A DNA stretch of 64,000 bases from Prorocentrum cordatum (GCA_963575745.1 CAUYUJ010016304.1:47501-111500), one strand, 5' to 3'; positions 1 to 11,075 are shown, numbered from the stretch's first letter. The notes: generated from the letters alone by a model not told the origin. A program made the numbers and translations.

Positions 1-225
1 ACGTGCAACATGAAATGCAATCAACCCGTACAATAAGGACGCACGATAAAGCATGCAAGGACCTTAAAAGGACATGTCGACATTTTTAGGGCGGGGCGCG
101 GCCCGCGAAAGCGGCCGAGGATGGGCCGAACGGTAAAGATGCAGGGGTAACCTTGGAACATCGCACATCCGCACTATGCGGATGGACTGTAGGCTGGCCG
201 CCGGTCACGCTGCGTGGACTCATTG

Positions 226-346
226 GGGGAGGAGGAGGAGGAGGAGGAGGAGGAGGAGGAGGAGGAGGAGGAGGAAGAGGAGGAGGAGGAGGAGGAAGAG
301 GAGGAGGAGGAAAAGGAGGAGGAGGAGGAGGAGGAGCAGGAGGAGT
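226..346. repeat. GGA microsatellite
   Basis: Imperfect (GGA)n with a few AAG/AGC changes. Poly-Gly and poly-Arg frames here are not genes. Confidence 0.9.
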
Positions 347-840
347 ACTGAGTACTGAATACTGCTCTGGGAGGGCTGTCATCATCGTCCCGAGACCGAA
401 CTGCATCTGAGCGTCGGGCTGTCACCGACTGTCTGCCCCTACAAGGTATATGAAATATGGAAACGACCGATGGCCCCTCGGCCATGCGGCCGCGCTGCCC
501 CGAGCGGCGGCCCCTCCCCCATGGCGCGCAGATGGGGGAGTTGGGTGCCGCTCGCTGGGGACCGACTGACTTACTCCTTCCCCCCCCGAGCCCGCCTCCG
601 ACCCCGTCCGCACCCCCCCCCTCCTCCCTGCTATCTCTGGCTCTCCACTTGCCGCGGCCCTTGCCACGAGCAGGCGGTGGAAACCCTTCTTCTCGCCTCG
701 ACCTGCCGCCGCGTCCCCTGCCCTTCCCTTTCAGGCGGGGCGGAAGGCGGGGGCGGCAGCAAGACAACAGGAAGAGGAGGCAGGGAGGACGAGGCATATG
801 TCTTGGGAGTCTGCGAGGGCGCGTTGCTGGATGACCCCCA
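347..840. other. no gene recognised
   Basis: GC- and pyrimidine-rich sequence. Open frames on both strands have Pro/Arg/Gly bias. Confidence 0.5.
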
Positions 841-867
841 AGGGGGGGGGTGGTTGGGACCCCCCCC

Positions 868-965
868 CTTTTCCCCGATCCGTCGTCGAGGACCCCCCCC
901 CCCCTTTCCCGATCCGTCGTCGGGGACCCCGCCCCTCCTTCCCGGTCCGTCTTCGGGGAACCTCC
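868..965. repeat. 34-bp tandem repeat with C runs
   Basis: CCGATCCGTCGTCGGGGAC-type unit at 876, 911 and 943, separated by C homopolymers. Confidence 0.7.
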
Positions 966-1023
966 CCCCCCTCACCCACTTTCAAAAGGGGGGGGGATCC
1001 GAACCCTCCGCCTCCCTGCGTGT

Positions 1024-1135
1024 GGGTCACTTTACAACCAGAAGCGCACTTTACAACCATATGGGTCACTTTACAACCAGCTTATAAAATCCAAGAAGGG
1101 CACTTTACAGCCAGGAAGGGCACTTTACAACCAGG
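1024..1135. repeat. CACTTTACAACCAG repeat cluster
   Basis: GGGTCACTTTACAACCAG-like unit five times. The inverse unit forms an array at 2596-2790. Confidence 0.8.
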
Positions 1136-2160
1136 CAAGTAAAAACACATATTGAATGCACGCGTGCCTTTCCCTGGAATCTCCGTGGGCAAGCGCAAGG
1201 GTGGCTTTGGGCTCTTTGAGGCATGTTGGTTGTAAAGTTGCCCATCGCGCACGAAGAAGCACTGCGCGCGAGTTGGCGATGCGGCGACCTGGTGCGCTAT
1301 GGCATGTCGCGTGCTGGTGGGCGGATTCGAGTTTTGACCTGCTCTCTAAGCTCTGTCGGTCAGTTCTGCCATTGCTTGCTCTGCCTTTTTTTTCTGACGG
1401 GCGAAGGCTAGTCGCGCAGGACATACGAATAAACCATGATCCCGTCCAAGACTGGAGCTGCATGGCAGTGGAAAGCTGTAGTGGGAGATGTGGTGGAAGC
1501 GGGGGCTACAATGGGAACTGCATGGTGTTGGGAAGCTGCGGTGGCAACTGTGGTGGTCGCCAGGCAACGGTGGGAACTGTGGTGGTAGCTGGGCTGCAAT
1601 GGGATTTGCGGTAGTAGCGGGGGGTCAGTCGGAATTGTGGAGGTAGCGGGGCTGCAGCGGTAAGTGTGGTGGTAGCAGGCACAGAGGTGGCGGTGATGCG
1701 CTGTCACGGTGGCTCAAGCTGCTGCGCTGGCACGGTGGCTGAGGCTGCTGCCCGAGCACGATACCTGCGTTGCTGCGCTGGCACCGTGGCTGACGCTGGA
1801 AGAAACGATCTTCGAAATAGTTGCATTTATTCGGGACGTTGAACCTCGATCTTCCAAGACGAGGAGCAGCAGGGGGCCAACTGGAGCGGGCGCACTTAGC
1901 CCCTTGCAGAACACCGTGGGGCTTCAGGGGCCAACGTGGCCCAAGAGACCCGCGGTGCCAATGGCCTAGTTCCCTGGGGCGCTGGGCCCTTGTGGAGGCC
2001 ACTGGGCTCGCTTCCTGTGAGTGATCCCTAAAATGGGCAGCGCGTCGCCCTGAGCCTTCCTACGTATGCTGTCGCCTTATTCCCGTGCGAGCACGGGGCC
2101 CTTGTTGAGGCCGCTTGGCCCCTGCTAGCAAGCCCTGTCTTAGTCTGCTGGGCTCAGAGC
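1136..2160. other. no gene recognised; GGTGGTAGC-rich part
   Basis: 1460-1700 is rich in GTGGTGGTAGC/GGGAACTG units. The rest is unique with biased frames only. Confidence 0.5.
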
Positions 2161-2162
2161 GC

Positions 2163-2411
2163 CAGAGCGTCCAGGCGCTCGGGCTCAGAGGCATCGCTGG
2201 GGCCTGCTCAGAGCGTCCAGGCGCTCGGGCTCAGAGGCATCGCTGGGGCCTGCGCAGAGCGTCCAGGTCCTCGGGCTCAGAGGCATCGCTGGGGCCTGCG
2301 CAGAGCGTCCAGGTCCTCGGGCTCAGAGGCATCGCTGGGGCCTGCGCGGGGCGTTCAGGCGCTCGGGTTCAGAGGCATCGCTGGGGCCTGCGCAGAGAGT
2401 TCAGGCGCTCG
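2163..2411. repeat. 46-bp minisatellite, about 5.4 copies
   Basis: GAGCGTCCAGGCGCTCGGGC...GGGGCCTGC starts at 2165, 2211, 2257, 2303, 2349 and 2395. The period 46 is not a multiple of three, so the open frame over it is not a protein repeat. Confidence 0.9.
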
Positions 2412-2417
2412 GGCTCC

Positions 2418-2572
2418 AGAGCGCCCACGTGCTCTGGATCATTTTTCAGAGCGTCCGCGCGCCCTGGAGCACTTTTGAGAGCGCCCACTTGCTCTGGAGC
2501 ATTTTTCAGAGCGCCCAATTGCTCTGGGGCATTTTTCAGAGCGCCCACTTGCTCTGGAGCACTTTGCGGAAC
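2418..2572. repeat. 30-bp minisatellite, about 5 copies
   Basis: GAGCGCCCACTTGCTCTGGA + GCATTTTTCA. Directly follows the 46-bp array. Confidence 0.9.
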
Positions 2573-2595
2573 GCCCAAACACGCACGGCCACTCT

Positions 2596-2790
2596 GAGCT
2601 GGTTGTAAAGTGGTCCGTTCTGGTTGTAAAGTGGCCCGTTCTGGTTGTAAAGTGGTCCGTTCTGGTTGTAAAGTGGGCCGTGCTGGTTGCAAAGTGGACG
2701 TTCTCGATGAGGAAACATATTTTCCCATCCTATGTTGGTTGTAAAGTAACCCATCTGGTTGTAAAGTGGTTGTTCTGGTTGTAAAGAGAC
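2596..2790. repeat. 21-bp minisatellite CTGGTTGTAAAGTGGTCCGTT
   Basis: Four to five good units then diverged ones. Reverse complement of the 1024-1135 unit. Confidence 0.9.
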
Positions 2791-2901
2791 CGAATCTCCC
2801 GCCTCCCTCCCCCCTTTGGCCGCCAAATTCGACCCCCCCCCCCTTTCCCCCACCTTTCGCCGCGGCGCCCCTGGTCGCCAGAACCCGACCCCTACCACCC
2901 C

Positions 2902-2966
2902 CAACACTAATTCTCACCCTGACCCTAACCCCTAACCCTAACCCCAAACCCAAACCCTAGCCCCAA
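2902..2966. repeat. telomere-like C-rich repeat (interstitial)
   Basis: CCCTAACCCCTAACCCTAAC and CCCAAACCCTAG. Irregular, so not a functional chromosome end. Confidence 0.75.
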
Positions 2967-4434
2967 ACAGTACTCACTACTCATTACGCACTACCCACTA
3001 CCGACAATTCACTACTCGCTACTCACTGCTCACTTCTCACTACTCACTATTCACTACTCACGACTCACTACTCACTATCCACGACTCACTACCCACGACG
3101 CACTACTCAATACCCCCTACTCCCTACTCGCCACTACTCACTACAAACTACTTACTACTCACTACCCACTACTCAATAATACTCACAACTCACTAAACAC
3201 AACTCACTACCCACTACTCACTAATCACAAAGCACTACTCACTACCCACTAACCACTATCAACTACTCACTGCTCACATTTCACTACTCACTACTCACTG
3301 CCCACATCTCACTACTCACTATCCACTACTCGCTACTCCCGGCTCCCTACACGGTACTCACTACTCACTACTCACTACTCGCTACTCCCTACGCCCCACT
3401 CGCTACCCAATACGCACTGACTACCCACTACTGACTACTCACTACGCTCCCACTACTGCATTACTTCCTACTCCCTACTCACTACTCCCAACTCACTACC
3501 CAATACAGAATACTCAGCACTACTCACTGCCCACTACTCACAGATCAATAACCACTACTCACGACCCACTAACCACTATCCACTACGTAATACTGAGAAC
3601 TCACAATTCACTACTCACTACGCACTGCCCACAACTCACTACTCACTATCCGCTACTCGCTACCGAATACGCCATATTCACTACCCACTACGCACTACTC
3701 GCTACTCACTACTCCCTACTCACTAGTCACAAGCCGCCACCCACTACTCACTACTCACTACTCGCTACTCACGACTCACCACTCACTACTCCCACATTTC
3801 TACTCGCTTCTCCCTACCCCCTACCCACTACCCACTACTCAATACCCACTTCTCGCTTCTCACTACTCACGACTCACTACCCACTACTCCCTACACACTA
3901 CTCACAACTCACTATTCACTAGCCACTACTCGTTACTCCCTACTTGCTACGCACTACTCACTACTCACTAGTGGCTCCTGACTACTCCCTCCTCGCTACT
4001 CTCTAATCACAACGCCCTACTCGCTATTCGCTACTCACTACTCGTACTCGCTACTCGCTACTCACCACTCACTACGCACGACTCTCTACTCGCTGCGCGC
4101 TACTCACTACTCACTACTCACTCCTCGCTATTCGTTTCTGCCTGCTCCCTCATCCCTACTCCCTGCTTACTACTCACGATGCACTACTCACTACACACTA
4201 CTTACTCCTCACCACTCACTACTCACAATTCGGTACTCACTACTTCCTTCCCGCTACTCAATACCCACCACTCAGAACTCACTACTCACTAATCTCTACG
4301 CGCCACTCACTACTACCACTACCCATTACCCACTACCCACTACTCACCACTCACGCCTCACTGCGCACAACTCACTATCAAATACCCACTACTCACCAAT
4401 CGCTACTCAAAACACTCTACTCCCTCCTCACTAC
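2967..4434. repeat. degenerate heptamer array (CTACTCA)n
   Basis: About 1.45 kb with period 7 (ACTACTCACTACTCACTAC...), with many one-base changes. No ORF over its length. Confidence 0.9.
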
Positions 4435-4489
4435 CCTAGATGCCCCCTCCTCAGCCCCGTGTTCGGCGCAAGCGGGGGATTGGGGGGCG

Positions 4490-4655
4490 GGTCGAACGGG
4501 GGGGGGGGTCCAGACCCCCCCCCTCCTTGAAGGGAAGGGAGGGGAGTGGGTTCGGACCCCCCCCCCTTTAAGGAGGGGAGGGGGGGGGGGGGTCGAAAAT
4601 CTCACCCCCTTCGAAGGGGGGGGGGGTTCTGCGAGCCCCCCCCCCCCCCCCTTTT
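4490..4655. repeat. C/G homopolymer-rich patch
   Basis: Alternating runs of 7-14 C or G with CTTGAAGGGAAGGGAGGGGA between them. Confidence 0.8.
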
Positions 4656-4829
4656 GTGTATTCAGGGCCATCCACTGGCGCGCTTTCGGAGTCTGCTCCT
4701 CACACTGTGACTGACCATTCTGCGACTGACCACTCTGCGTCTGACCCTCCCTCTGTCGCGTCGAGGTATCTCTCTGCACCAATCCTCTGGAAATCACTTC
4801 GGCCAGGCGTGCGCTGGTATGAAGCAAAC

Positions 4830-5390
4830 TCACTGTCCCTTGCCCATTCCCTTGGCGCTCCCCACGAACACGCCCAGGTCCCTCTCCAGGGGCCCCCTCG
4901 GAGCGGGCCCGTTGGGCTTCAAGCAGCCGCCCTTCGTGACTATGAACATACACATGCACTCCAGCACCGTAATCATCTCTGCCGATCGCCGTTCCACCGC
5001 GATGGACATCACTCCGAACTTGTCCGCCGCGTCGTTCCTCGCCTTCTTGTACCTGCAGTGCATGAAGAGCTCGGCCAGCTGCAGCACGTCCTTCTTCATG
5101 ACCGTTGCCTCCCAGAGCGAGCGGAGCGTGTCGTAGATCTCCCCGTCTGCGAATGGGCCGGTCTTGTCGGTCAGATCGATGATATTTTTAGTCGCGCGAT
5201 GAAGCAGTGAACGTGAGGGGGTCCTCGACCTTTGAAGTCCACTGTCTGACCTGCCTTCTGCTGCTCCTTGAGCTTCTTGCTTTCCGCGTCGTATACGGCT
5301 CCTTGCTCCCTCATCGCCGTGCCCACGTCGGCGTCGCTCGACTCGGGAACCAAGAACGTGAGGTAGAGCACCGCCTCGAGAGAGGCCAAC
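4830..5390 (-). pseudogene. unknown protein fragment with one-base frame break
   Basis: Upstream part (about 5390-5195): LASLEAVLYLTFLVPESSDA, then AMREQGAVYDAESKKLKEQQ, to PPHVHCFIARLK. Downstream part, in another frame (about 5195-4830): NIIDLTDKTGPFADGEIYDT, then LRSLWEATVMKKDVLQLAEL, FMHCRYKKARNDAADKFGV and MITVLECMCMFIVTKGG. The frames meet at a run of five A (minus strand, near 5193). One extra base would join them cleanly as ARLK-NIID. It is either a decayed gene or a homopolymer sequencing error. Composition is unlike the repeats around it. Family not recognised. Confidence 0.5.
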
Positions 5391-5404
5391 TGTCGCCCGT
5401 GTGC

Positions 5405-5465
5405 CAGGAGAAGGAGGAGGAGGAGGAGGAGGAGGAGGAGGAGGAGGAGGAGGAGGAACAGGAGG
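5405..5465. repeat. GGA microsatellite
   Basis: (GAG)n of about 60 bases at the 5' side of the minus-strand fragment 4830-5390. Confidence 0.9.
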
Positions 5466-5644
5466 AGGCTGACGGAGGAACTGGGGAAACAACAAAAAAA
5501 AATGCCGATACCCCTACTCCCCGGACCTATCTCGGGGTGCGCTCCGACCAGATCTTCGAGCGATTCCGGCGGTGGCGACGAGGGCCTCCCAGGAGGCCGA
5601 CGAAGGAGAACACTGGCGAAGGGCAGCGGTATCGGTCCATCTCC

Positions 5645-6350
5645 AGCTCCTCCTCCTCCACCTACTCCTCCTCCTCATCCTCCTCCTCCTCCCCCTCCTC
5701 CTCCTCCTCCTCCTCCTCCTCCTCCTCCTCCTCCTCCTCACCTGTTCCTCCTCTGAGGGGGACGACGGAAACGACGACGACGAGCTGCAGCAGCAGGCGA
5801 GGTATGCGCGCGCGCTGGCGCCGACGCCCGCGCGGGGTCCTGCTGGTCCCTGGAGGTCTCGGCCGCTCCGCCTGCGCACGCGCTTGCCGCGCCGCGGGCG
5901 GAGGCCGCCGCCGTGGCGGCAGAAAACGCCGCCGTCGTCGTCCTCGTCGTCGCTCTGGTCATCGTGGTCGGCAAAGTCGAGGCTGTCGACGAGGTCGTCG
6001 TCAAGGGCGCGGTCGTTGTCGTGGTCGTTGTCGTCGTGGTCGTCGTAGTCGAGGTCAGCGTCGAGGCTGTCTTCGAGGGCGCCGCCGCGGTCGTCGTGGT
6101 AGTCCTCCTCGTCGGCGTCATCCTCGTCGTCGTGGTCGTCGTCCTCGTCGTCGTGGACGGCGTCGCGGTCGTCGTCGTAGTTGTCGTGGTCGTCGTAGTC
6201 TTGGTCATCGTCGAAGTCGTTGTCGAGGGCGTCGTCACAGTCGTCGTGGTCGTCCTCGTCGTCGTCGCAGCCAGGGACATCGACGTCGTCGACGACCTCC
6301 TGCTGACCTCCCTCCACCCTCCTCCTCCTCCTCCTCCTCCTCCTTCTCCG
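5645..6350. repeat. TCC then GTC/GTG trinucleotide tract
   Basis: 5645-5745 TCC; 5930-6295 imperfect GTCGTCGTGGTCGTC; 6315-6350 TCC. Poly-Val, Asp and Arg frames here are repeat translations. Confidence 0.85.
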
Positions 6351-7039
6351 TATCCTCCTCCCCGAGGACGGAGGAGGACGATGACGAGGCGGACGAGGAC
6401 GGGAGAGACGATCGAAAGGGTTGCTAGGAGGCTTTGGGGGGGGCTCAAGAAAGAATCCGAAGATTATGAGGCCTCCTTCTCCCCCCCTGCTCCCTCCTTG
6501 CTCCTCCTCCCTCCCCCGTTTCTCCTCGTCCCCCCCCTCACTGATGCGGCGATGTAGGAGGAACGACGGGGGAGGGACGGCGAATGAGCGAGGAAAGAGC
6601 GCGGATTCCCGAGGAGCTGGCCTGGAAGGGTCCGGCGAGTCTTCGCCACGCTGCCGTTCATTGCCGCTTCGTTGCCGCCTCGATCTTGCACAACGCATAC
6701 TGCACGATAACACCACATAGCTTGCACGGTATATTACACATCCACGGTGCAGTAATCTACTGCTCGGGGCCCACGCTGGCCAAGACAAGGAGAACGAGCC
6801 GGGCTTCAGCATTTGAAGGATGCCTGCAACCAAGTGAGCCCAGAGATGTCCGGATACCCCGGCGTCGACCGATACTCCGCAGGGGCAGGGGTTCGCAGGC
6901 GGTCGCGGAGTCCCTGCCTCGTGGCTGCTCGGGGCCGCCCCTCGCCAGAGCTGCTGCGGTGATGGCTGGACCGAGGAGGCGTGCTCGAGCAGAGGAGAGA
7001 GGGGGCGGGAGATTGCGAGGCAACTCTGGGCAGGACGAA
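6351..7039. other. no gene recognised
   Basis: Unique GC-rich sequence with a short A/T-richer part near 6690-6750. No supported exon. Confidence 0.5.
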
Positions 7040-7165
7040 GGCAACTCTACCCACACCGATGCTGGCTGGGCCCAGGACTGGTGTGTACGCCGCACAGGCT
7101 TGGTCAGGAAGACGTCTACACCAATCCTGGACCAAGGATCGGCTTGGCAAGGATCGTTGTAGGTG
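7040..7165. mobile_element. diverged F6-like palindrome
   Basis: GGGCCCAGGACTGGTGTGTA pairs with GTCTACACCAATCCTGGACC around CAGGCTTGGTCAGGAAG, the same layout as F6 but with many changes. Confidence 0.4.
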
Positions 7166-7611
7166 TACAGCTTGCGCCCTCCGACAAGAACGGTGGCGAG
7201 AGGGGACGCAACTGCTGGGAGGATCCCGTGGGAACAAGTGAGGACTGTCGAGACCAATCAGGAAGCTGTTGAGCTGGGCTAGGCCAGAATCTGAGCATTA
7301 TCCTAGGGTGGAGGCCCTGGGGTGAAATTCGTATGGGCGCGTGCACCTCGAATATCCTATATGTTCGCCATTGCGCTCACGCGTGGTGAAATACAGTTGA
7401 TGGCTCTCCCCCGCCAGCCTTCGCAGAGAATGTTCGTGCCTCGACGTGAACGTCAGCCTTCGCCGTAATACGTCAGCCTTCGTCAGCCTTCGCCGTAACA
7501 CGCGCGGGTTGGTCGTGCCTCGACGGCTCCACGCGCAGCGCATCTCAGAATGGCAGGCGAGCGTGAACGCTTTGACGCGTTCTTGGGGGGGTCGCCCTCT
7601 GCCGCAGGTCC

Positions 7612-7862
7612 CCCGTCCCTGATTGGCTGGTTGGCTGGCTCGCTCGCTGGTCGGTTGGCCTGTTTGTTGGTTGGCAAGCGGATTGACTATTTGGTTGGCT
7701 GGTTGGCTGGCTGGTTGGATGGCTGGCTGCCTCCTTCGGCCACCACGCACGCGGCTGGCGTCCGACAGATGAACGCGCACGCGGCTGGCGCCCGACGGGT
7801 GAACGAGCACGCGGCTGGTGCCCGACAGGTGAACGAACGCACGGACGGCGCCCGACAGAGGG
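7612..7862. repeat. GGTTGGCT tract and 30-bp minisatellite
   Basis: 7612-7735 GGTTGGCTGGC units. 7748-7862 about four copies of CACGCGGCTGGCGCCCGACA + GGTGAACGAG. Confidence 0.85.
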
Positions 7863-8027
7863 ATCCAGCTTTCCGTAATTGCGGTGTGCGTTCTGGATCT
7901 GGTTTCTTCGTTCTCGGATGCGGATCAAACTGTGCATCACGGTTGTGGTTGAGTCCTTCGGCTTGGGCGTTCTAGAACACCACTGTTTGTTGGTTTGCGA
8001 GTGATGGGCGACCATCTGGAACTCCAG

Positions 8028-8158
8028 CTCGCCATCGCTCGGACGTCCATTCCTCGTGTATTTTTTAGATTTCGTGCGTGTTTTTTTCGTCAAATGATCA
8101 AGGATGGTCCTCGATGGCCGTCGCCAAGAAAAAATGCACACGTCCGAGCGATGCCAAG
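8028..8158. mobile_element. F1 MITE-like element, copy 1
   Basis: 131 bases. Ends CTCGCCATCGCTCGGACGT and ACGTCCGAGCGATGCCAAG are inverted repeats. It is flanked by perfect 4-base duplications CCAG (8024-8027 and 8159-8162). The interior holds the shared CAAATGATCAAGGATGGTCC block. Confidence 0.85.
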
Positions 8159-8844
8159 CCAGTTGTCCTTCTAGAATCGGTTTTGCGCTTCTAGAGCGCC
8201 CGGGGCGGTTCTAGAACTTCCTTTTGCGTCCCGGAGGTCGCGCCGCCGTCCCAGAACTAGCGCGTGGCCGTTCGGGGGAACCGAGCGCGAGAACTGGCGG
8301 CAGTCGGAGTGCGGAGCCTCTTTGAGGGCGGGACGGCAGGGGGGGGGGGTGTCCCGAGGGGGTCCCGGGGTGGGCTCGGGAAAAAAAAACGCGCTCATGT
8401 CTGCGGAGCCACCGTATCCCAGCTCGACGGTATTGGGGGGCCGGGGGCCCAGGACAGGGGAGAGAGAGGGCGACGCACCGATGGAGGTGCCGACGACGGC
8501 GTGGGCTCGGCCAGGGGCCGGGGAAGTGCGCGTCAGCCCTCCGCCGTCTCTGAAAGATCAGCGCGGGCGGCTGGACGACGACCGGGGGGTGCGGAGGGGG
8601 AGGGCGGCAGAACGGGAGACAGAGGAGGCGTGGGACCAGGAACATTGGAGGAGAGAGGCGGTGCAGGAGGAAGCCACGGTAGAGGAGGGGGGGTGGAGGC
8701 GCGGGAGAGGGGGTGTGCACACGCTAGGTGCGCTCGCGTCATATCTGACGTCCTATCCCTCCCTCCCATCCCTTACCATGGCGCTGATTTTCTCTATCCG
8801 CGGACGCGTGTCGTAGCGGACCTGTGGCTCCGCGCGCGCGTGCG
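8159..8844. other. no gene recognised
   Basis: GC-rich unique sequence. Both strands are open with Arg/Gly/Pro bias. Confidence 0.45.
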
Positions 8845-9012
8845 TAGTGGGTGGTGGTGCGCGTGCGTGCGTGCGTGCGTGTGTGCGTGGTTGTGTGGTG
8901 GTGGTGGTGGCTGCTGCTGCTGGTGCTGGTGCTGGTGGTGATGGTGGTGGGTGGTGGGTGGTGGTGGTGGGTGGTGGTGGTGGTGGTGGGTGTGTGGTGT
9001 GTGTGCGTGTGT
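8845..9012. repeat. GTG/GTGC microsatellite
   Basis: GTGCGTGCGTGCGT then GGTGGTGGTGGTGG with CTGCTGCTG inside. Confidence 0.85.
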
Positions 9013-9042
9013 GCGCGTGTGCTGTGGCATGGCACGGGAAAT

Positions 9043-9232
9043 GACGCCAGCGCTGCAGCGGGAGCACGAGTCGAAACGGGCGGAAGCGCGGAAATGAGGC
9101 CAGCGCTGCAGCGGGAGCACGATTCGGAACGAGCGGAAGCACGGAAATGAGGCCAGCGCTGCAGCGGGAGCACGATTCGGAACGAGCGGGGCCCGAAAAT
9201 GAGGCCGGCGCCTCAGCGAGAGCAGCATTTTG
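9043..9232. repeat. 53-bp minisatellite, 3.6 copies
   Basis: GCCAGCGCTGCAGCGGGAGC at 9046, 9099 and 9152, with a diverged unit at 9204. Confidence 0.9.
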
Positions 9233-9712
9233 AAAAAAAATGCAGGCGAAAACCCAACTCCCGGGAATCCTGTGTAAAAAACAGGACGCGGGGGGGGGTC
9301 GGCTACTCCCAGGACGCCATCAGGGGAAGAGGGAGAGTAGTATTCATATTGAGTAATTGTTGAGGCGGGGAGATGGAAAGGACTGGGGGGGGATGAGGAG
9401 GGAAATGGACGGGTGGCGATGTCCTGGGCCAAACGGCACTTGAGATGTGACCCTCTGCCCTCCAACCTCAGAGTGTCCTCGAAGTGTCGGCCCCATGCTC
9501 AAGCACGAGAGAAATGGGCAAGATCATACACGAGGAAACCGCGACGCAGCGTGTCACCTCCTAGAAATCACAACCTGGACCTGTAAGGTTCCGCATCCGC
9601 TCCTCACCCCTTCCGCTCTCTCCCTTTACCCCATGGTGGGCGCTGAGCCCTGCCAATGCACCCGGCCCCGTGGTCGGAAGTGGGGAGTCGCCGTACGCAT
9701 CCACCTTTCTGC
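9233..9712. other. no gene recognised
   Basis: Mixed unique sequence with no supported exon. Confidence 0.45.
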
Positions 9713-9780
9713 ACTCCTCCTCCTCCTCCTCCTCCTCCTCCTCCTCCTCCTGCTCCTCATCGTCCTCCTCCTCCTCGCCC
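9713..9780. repeat. TCC microsatellite
   Basis: (CTC)n with single changes. Confidence 0.9.
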
Positions 9781-10062
9781 CCCGATGCGGAGCAGGATGA
9801 GCCGAAGCGGGGGGGGTATGCAACGCGCCCGAGGGTCTGCCAGGTCGAAAACGTGCCGCGAGGTGTCAGCTCACTACGGGTCGCGTCGTAAGGGCTTTCC
9901 CCGAGCGGACAGATGGCTGCTCTGGTGCGGTGCTGGGCCAGCGAGTGAAACAAGATGTCGGCAGCGGACCCACTGGCGAAGCGAGGAGACGAGTGCCCCA
10001 GCGGCACCAACTCAAACTGGCAGAGCACCCACGTGCGGCGGCGAACATGTGGGGACATGAAA

Positions 10063-10250
10063 AGGGGCGGGCCTTCTCAGAAGGCTCTAAAACGTCGGAG
10101 GCCCCCTCGTCCTCCTGAGAAGTTCCTAAGCCTTCCCCAAGGACGCAGAACACTTCTCCGAAGGCCCGAGGCCTTCTGAGAAGCCCCGCCGCCTCCTGAG
10201 CAGGCCTCCCCCCCTCCTCACCTTCCCCCCGCGCTCGCCGCCGACACGCA
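10063..10250. mobile_element. F3 element, copy 1
   Basis: Built of GGCCTTCTCAGAAGGC-type palindromes between GGGGCGGGCCTTCTCAGAAG and AAGCCCCGCCGCC...CGCTCGCCGCCGA. The family TIR is (TCGGCGGCGAGCG ... CGCTCGCCGCCGA). Confidence 0.65.
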
Positions 10251-10324
10251 GACTCCTCGCGCGGGCAGCGATCTTGACACGACCCAGGAGCTCGGACCCC
10301 GTGCTCGCTCAGGAAGCAGCAGAT

Positions 10325-10497
10325 GCACACCACCACCACCACCACCACCACCACCACCACCACCACCACCACCATTACCATTACCACCACCACCACCACC
10401 ACCACCACCACCACCACCACCACCACCACCACCACCACCACCACCACCACCACCACCACCACCACCACCACCACCACCACCACCACCACCACCACAC
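10325..10497. repeat. CAC microsatellite, about 57 units
   Basis: Nearly pure (CAC)n, interrupted by CATTACCATTAC. The poly-His frame is an artefact of the repeat. Confidence 0.95.
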
Positions 10498-10600
10498 CAC
10501 CACCCCCTGGCCAGGGCCGCCCTGGGCCCCTGGGAGGGCCTGTGCGACCTACACACACGGCTGACCTAGGGCAGAAGGGCATCCTTTAAGAGCTCTGGAT

Positions 10601-10757
10601 AGAAGAAACAACTGCATACACAAAAACTTCTGGAGCTCCGCGCGGATTTCTCGGATCCGCCCCTGGCGCACTCCGCGTGCCAGGGAGGGGGGTCCCAACG
10701 CGGATCCGAGAAATCCGCGCGGAACGCCAAACATTTTTTGTGCCGTTTTCTCTTCGA
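10601..10757. mobile_element. F2 foldback element, copy 1
   Basis: Arms GAAGAAACAACTGCATACAC and (inverted) TTTTGTGCCGTTTTCTCTTC enclose CCGCGCGGATTTCTCGGATC ... GATCCGAGAAATCCGCGCGG, a second strong inverted pair. No coding frame. Confidence 0.7.
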
Positions 10758-10905
10758 AACATGAGACTCTCCGCCGGCCAAAACACAGAGAACATCCAAG
10801 GGTATCCTCCCCAGGATGCACAGGAACATTCAACAAACTCGAAAGGCATTAGGGTACCCTCCCCGAACCGACCTTGCTCTTACACATCGGTCCGACCGTA
10901 AGACG
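10755..10905. repeat. F10 dispersed repeat, copy 1
   Basis: CATGAGACTCTCCGCCGGCC, then GAACATCCAAGGGTATCCTC and TTAGGGTACCCTCCCCGAAC. About 150 bases shared with 33300 and 63705. No terminal inverted repeat seen. Confidence 0.65.
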
Positions 10906-11075
10906 AAGCCAGACCGAGGATAACATCTGGTGATACCGAATCGAGAATCTCTGAGATCCGGCGGCTCTGGAAGATGTCTCGGGCGCCGCGGCCCTCTCAG
11001 TGCGCCCCAGGACGCGCTGAGAGCGTTACAGGACGCTCTGGAACGGTTTTATCCTCGTCCTAGCCCCGCCCGAAC
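10893..11075. mobile_element. F8 element, copy 1
   Basis: Begins AAGACGAAGCCAGACCGAGG, contains GAGAATCTCTGAGATCCGGC and ATGTCTCGGGCGCCGCGGCC, and ends TCCTCGTCCTAGCCCCG. Terminal GGACGAGGA/TCCTCGTCC arms are inverted. It directly follows F10. Confidence 0.65.

Noticed and set aside
2163-2597. 160-residue repetitive protein
   Set aside because: Period 46 is not a multiple of three. The repeat passes through all three frames, so no selected protein repeat exists.
5514-6557. Long ORFs rich in Val, Asp, Arg or Thr on both strands
   Set aside because: They are translations of an imperfect GTC/GAC trinucleotide tract, open in all frames.
10274-10589. Poly-His, poly-Thr and poly-Val ORFs
   Set aside because: (CAC)n microsatellite read in three frames and its complement.
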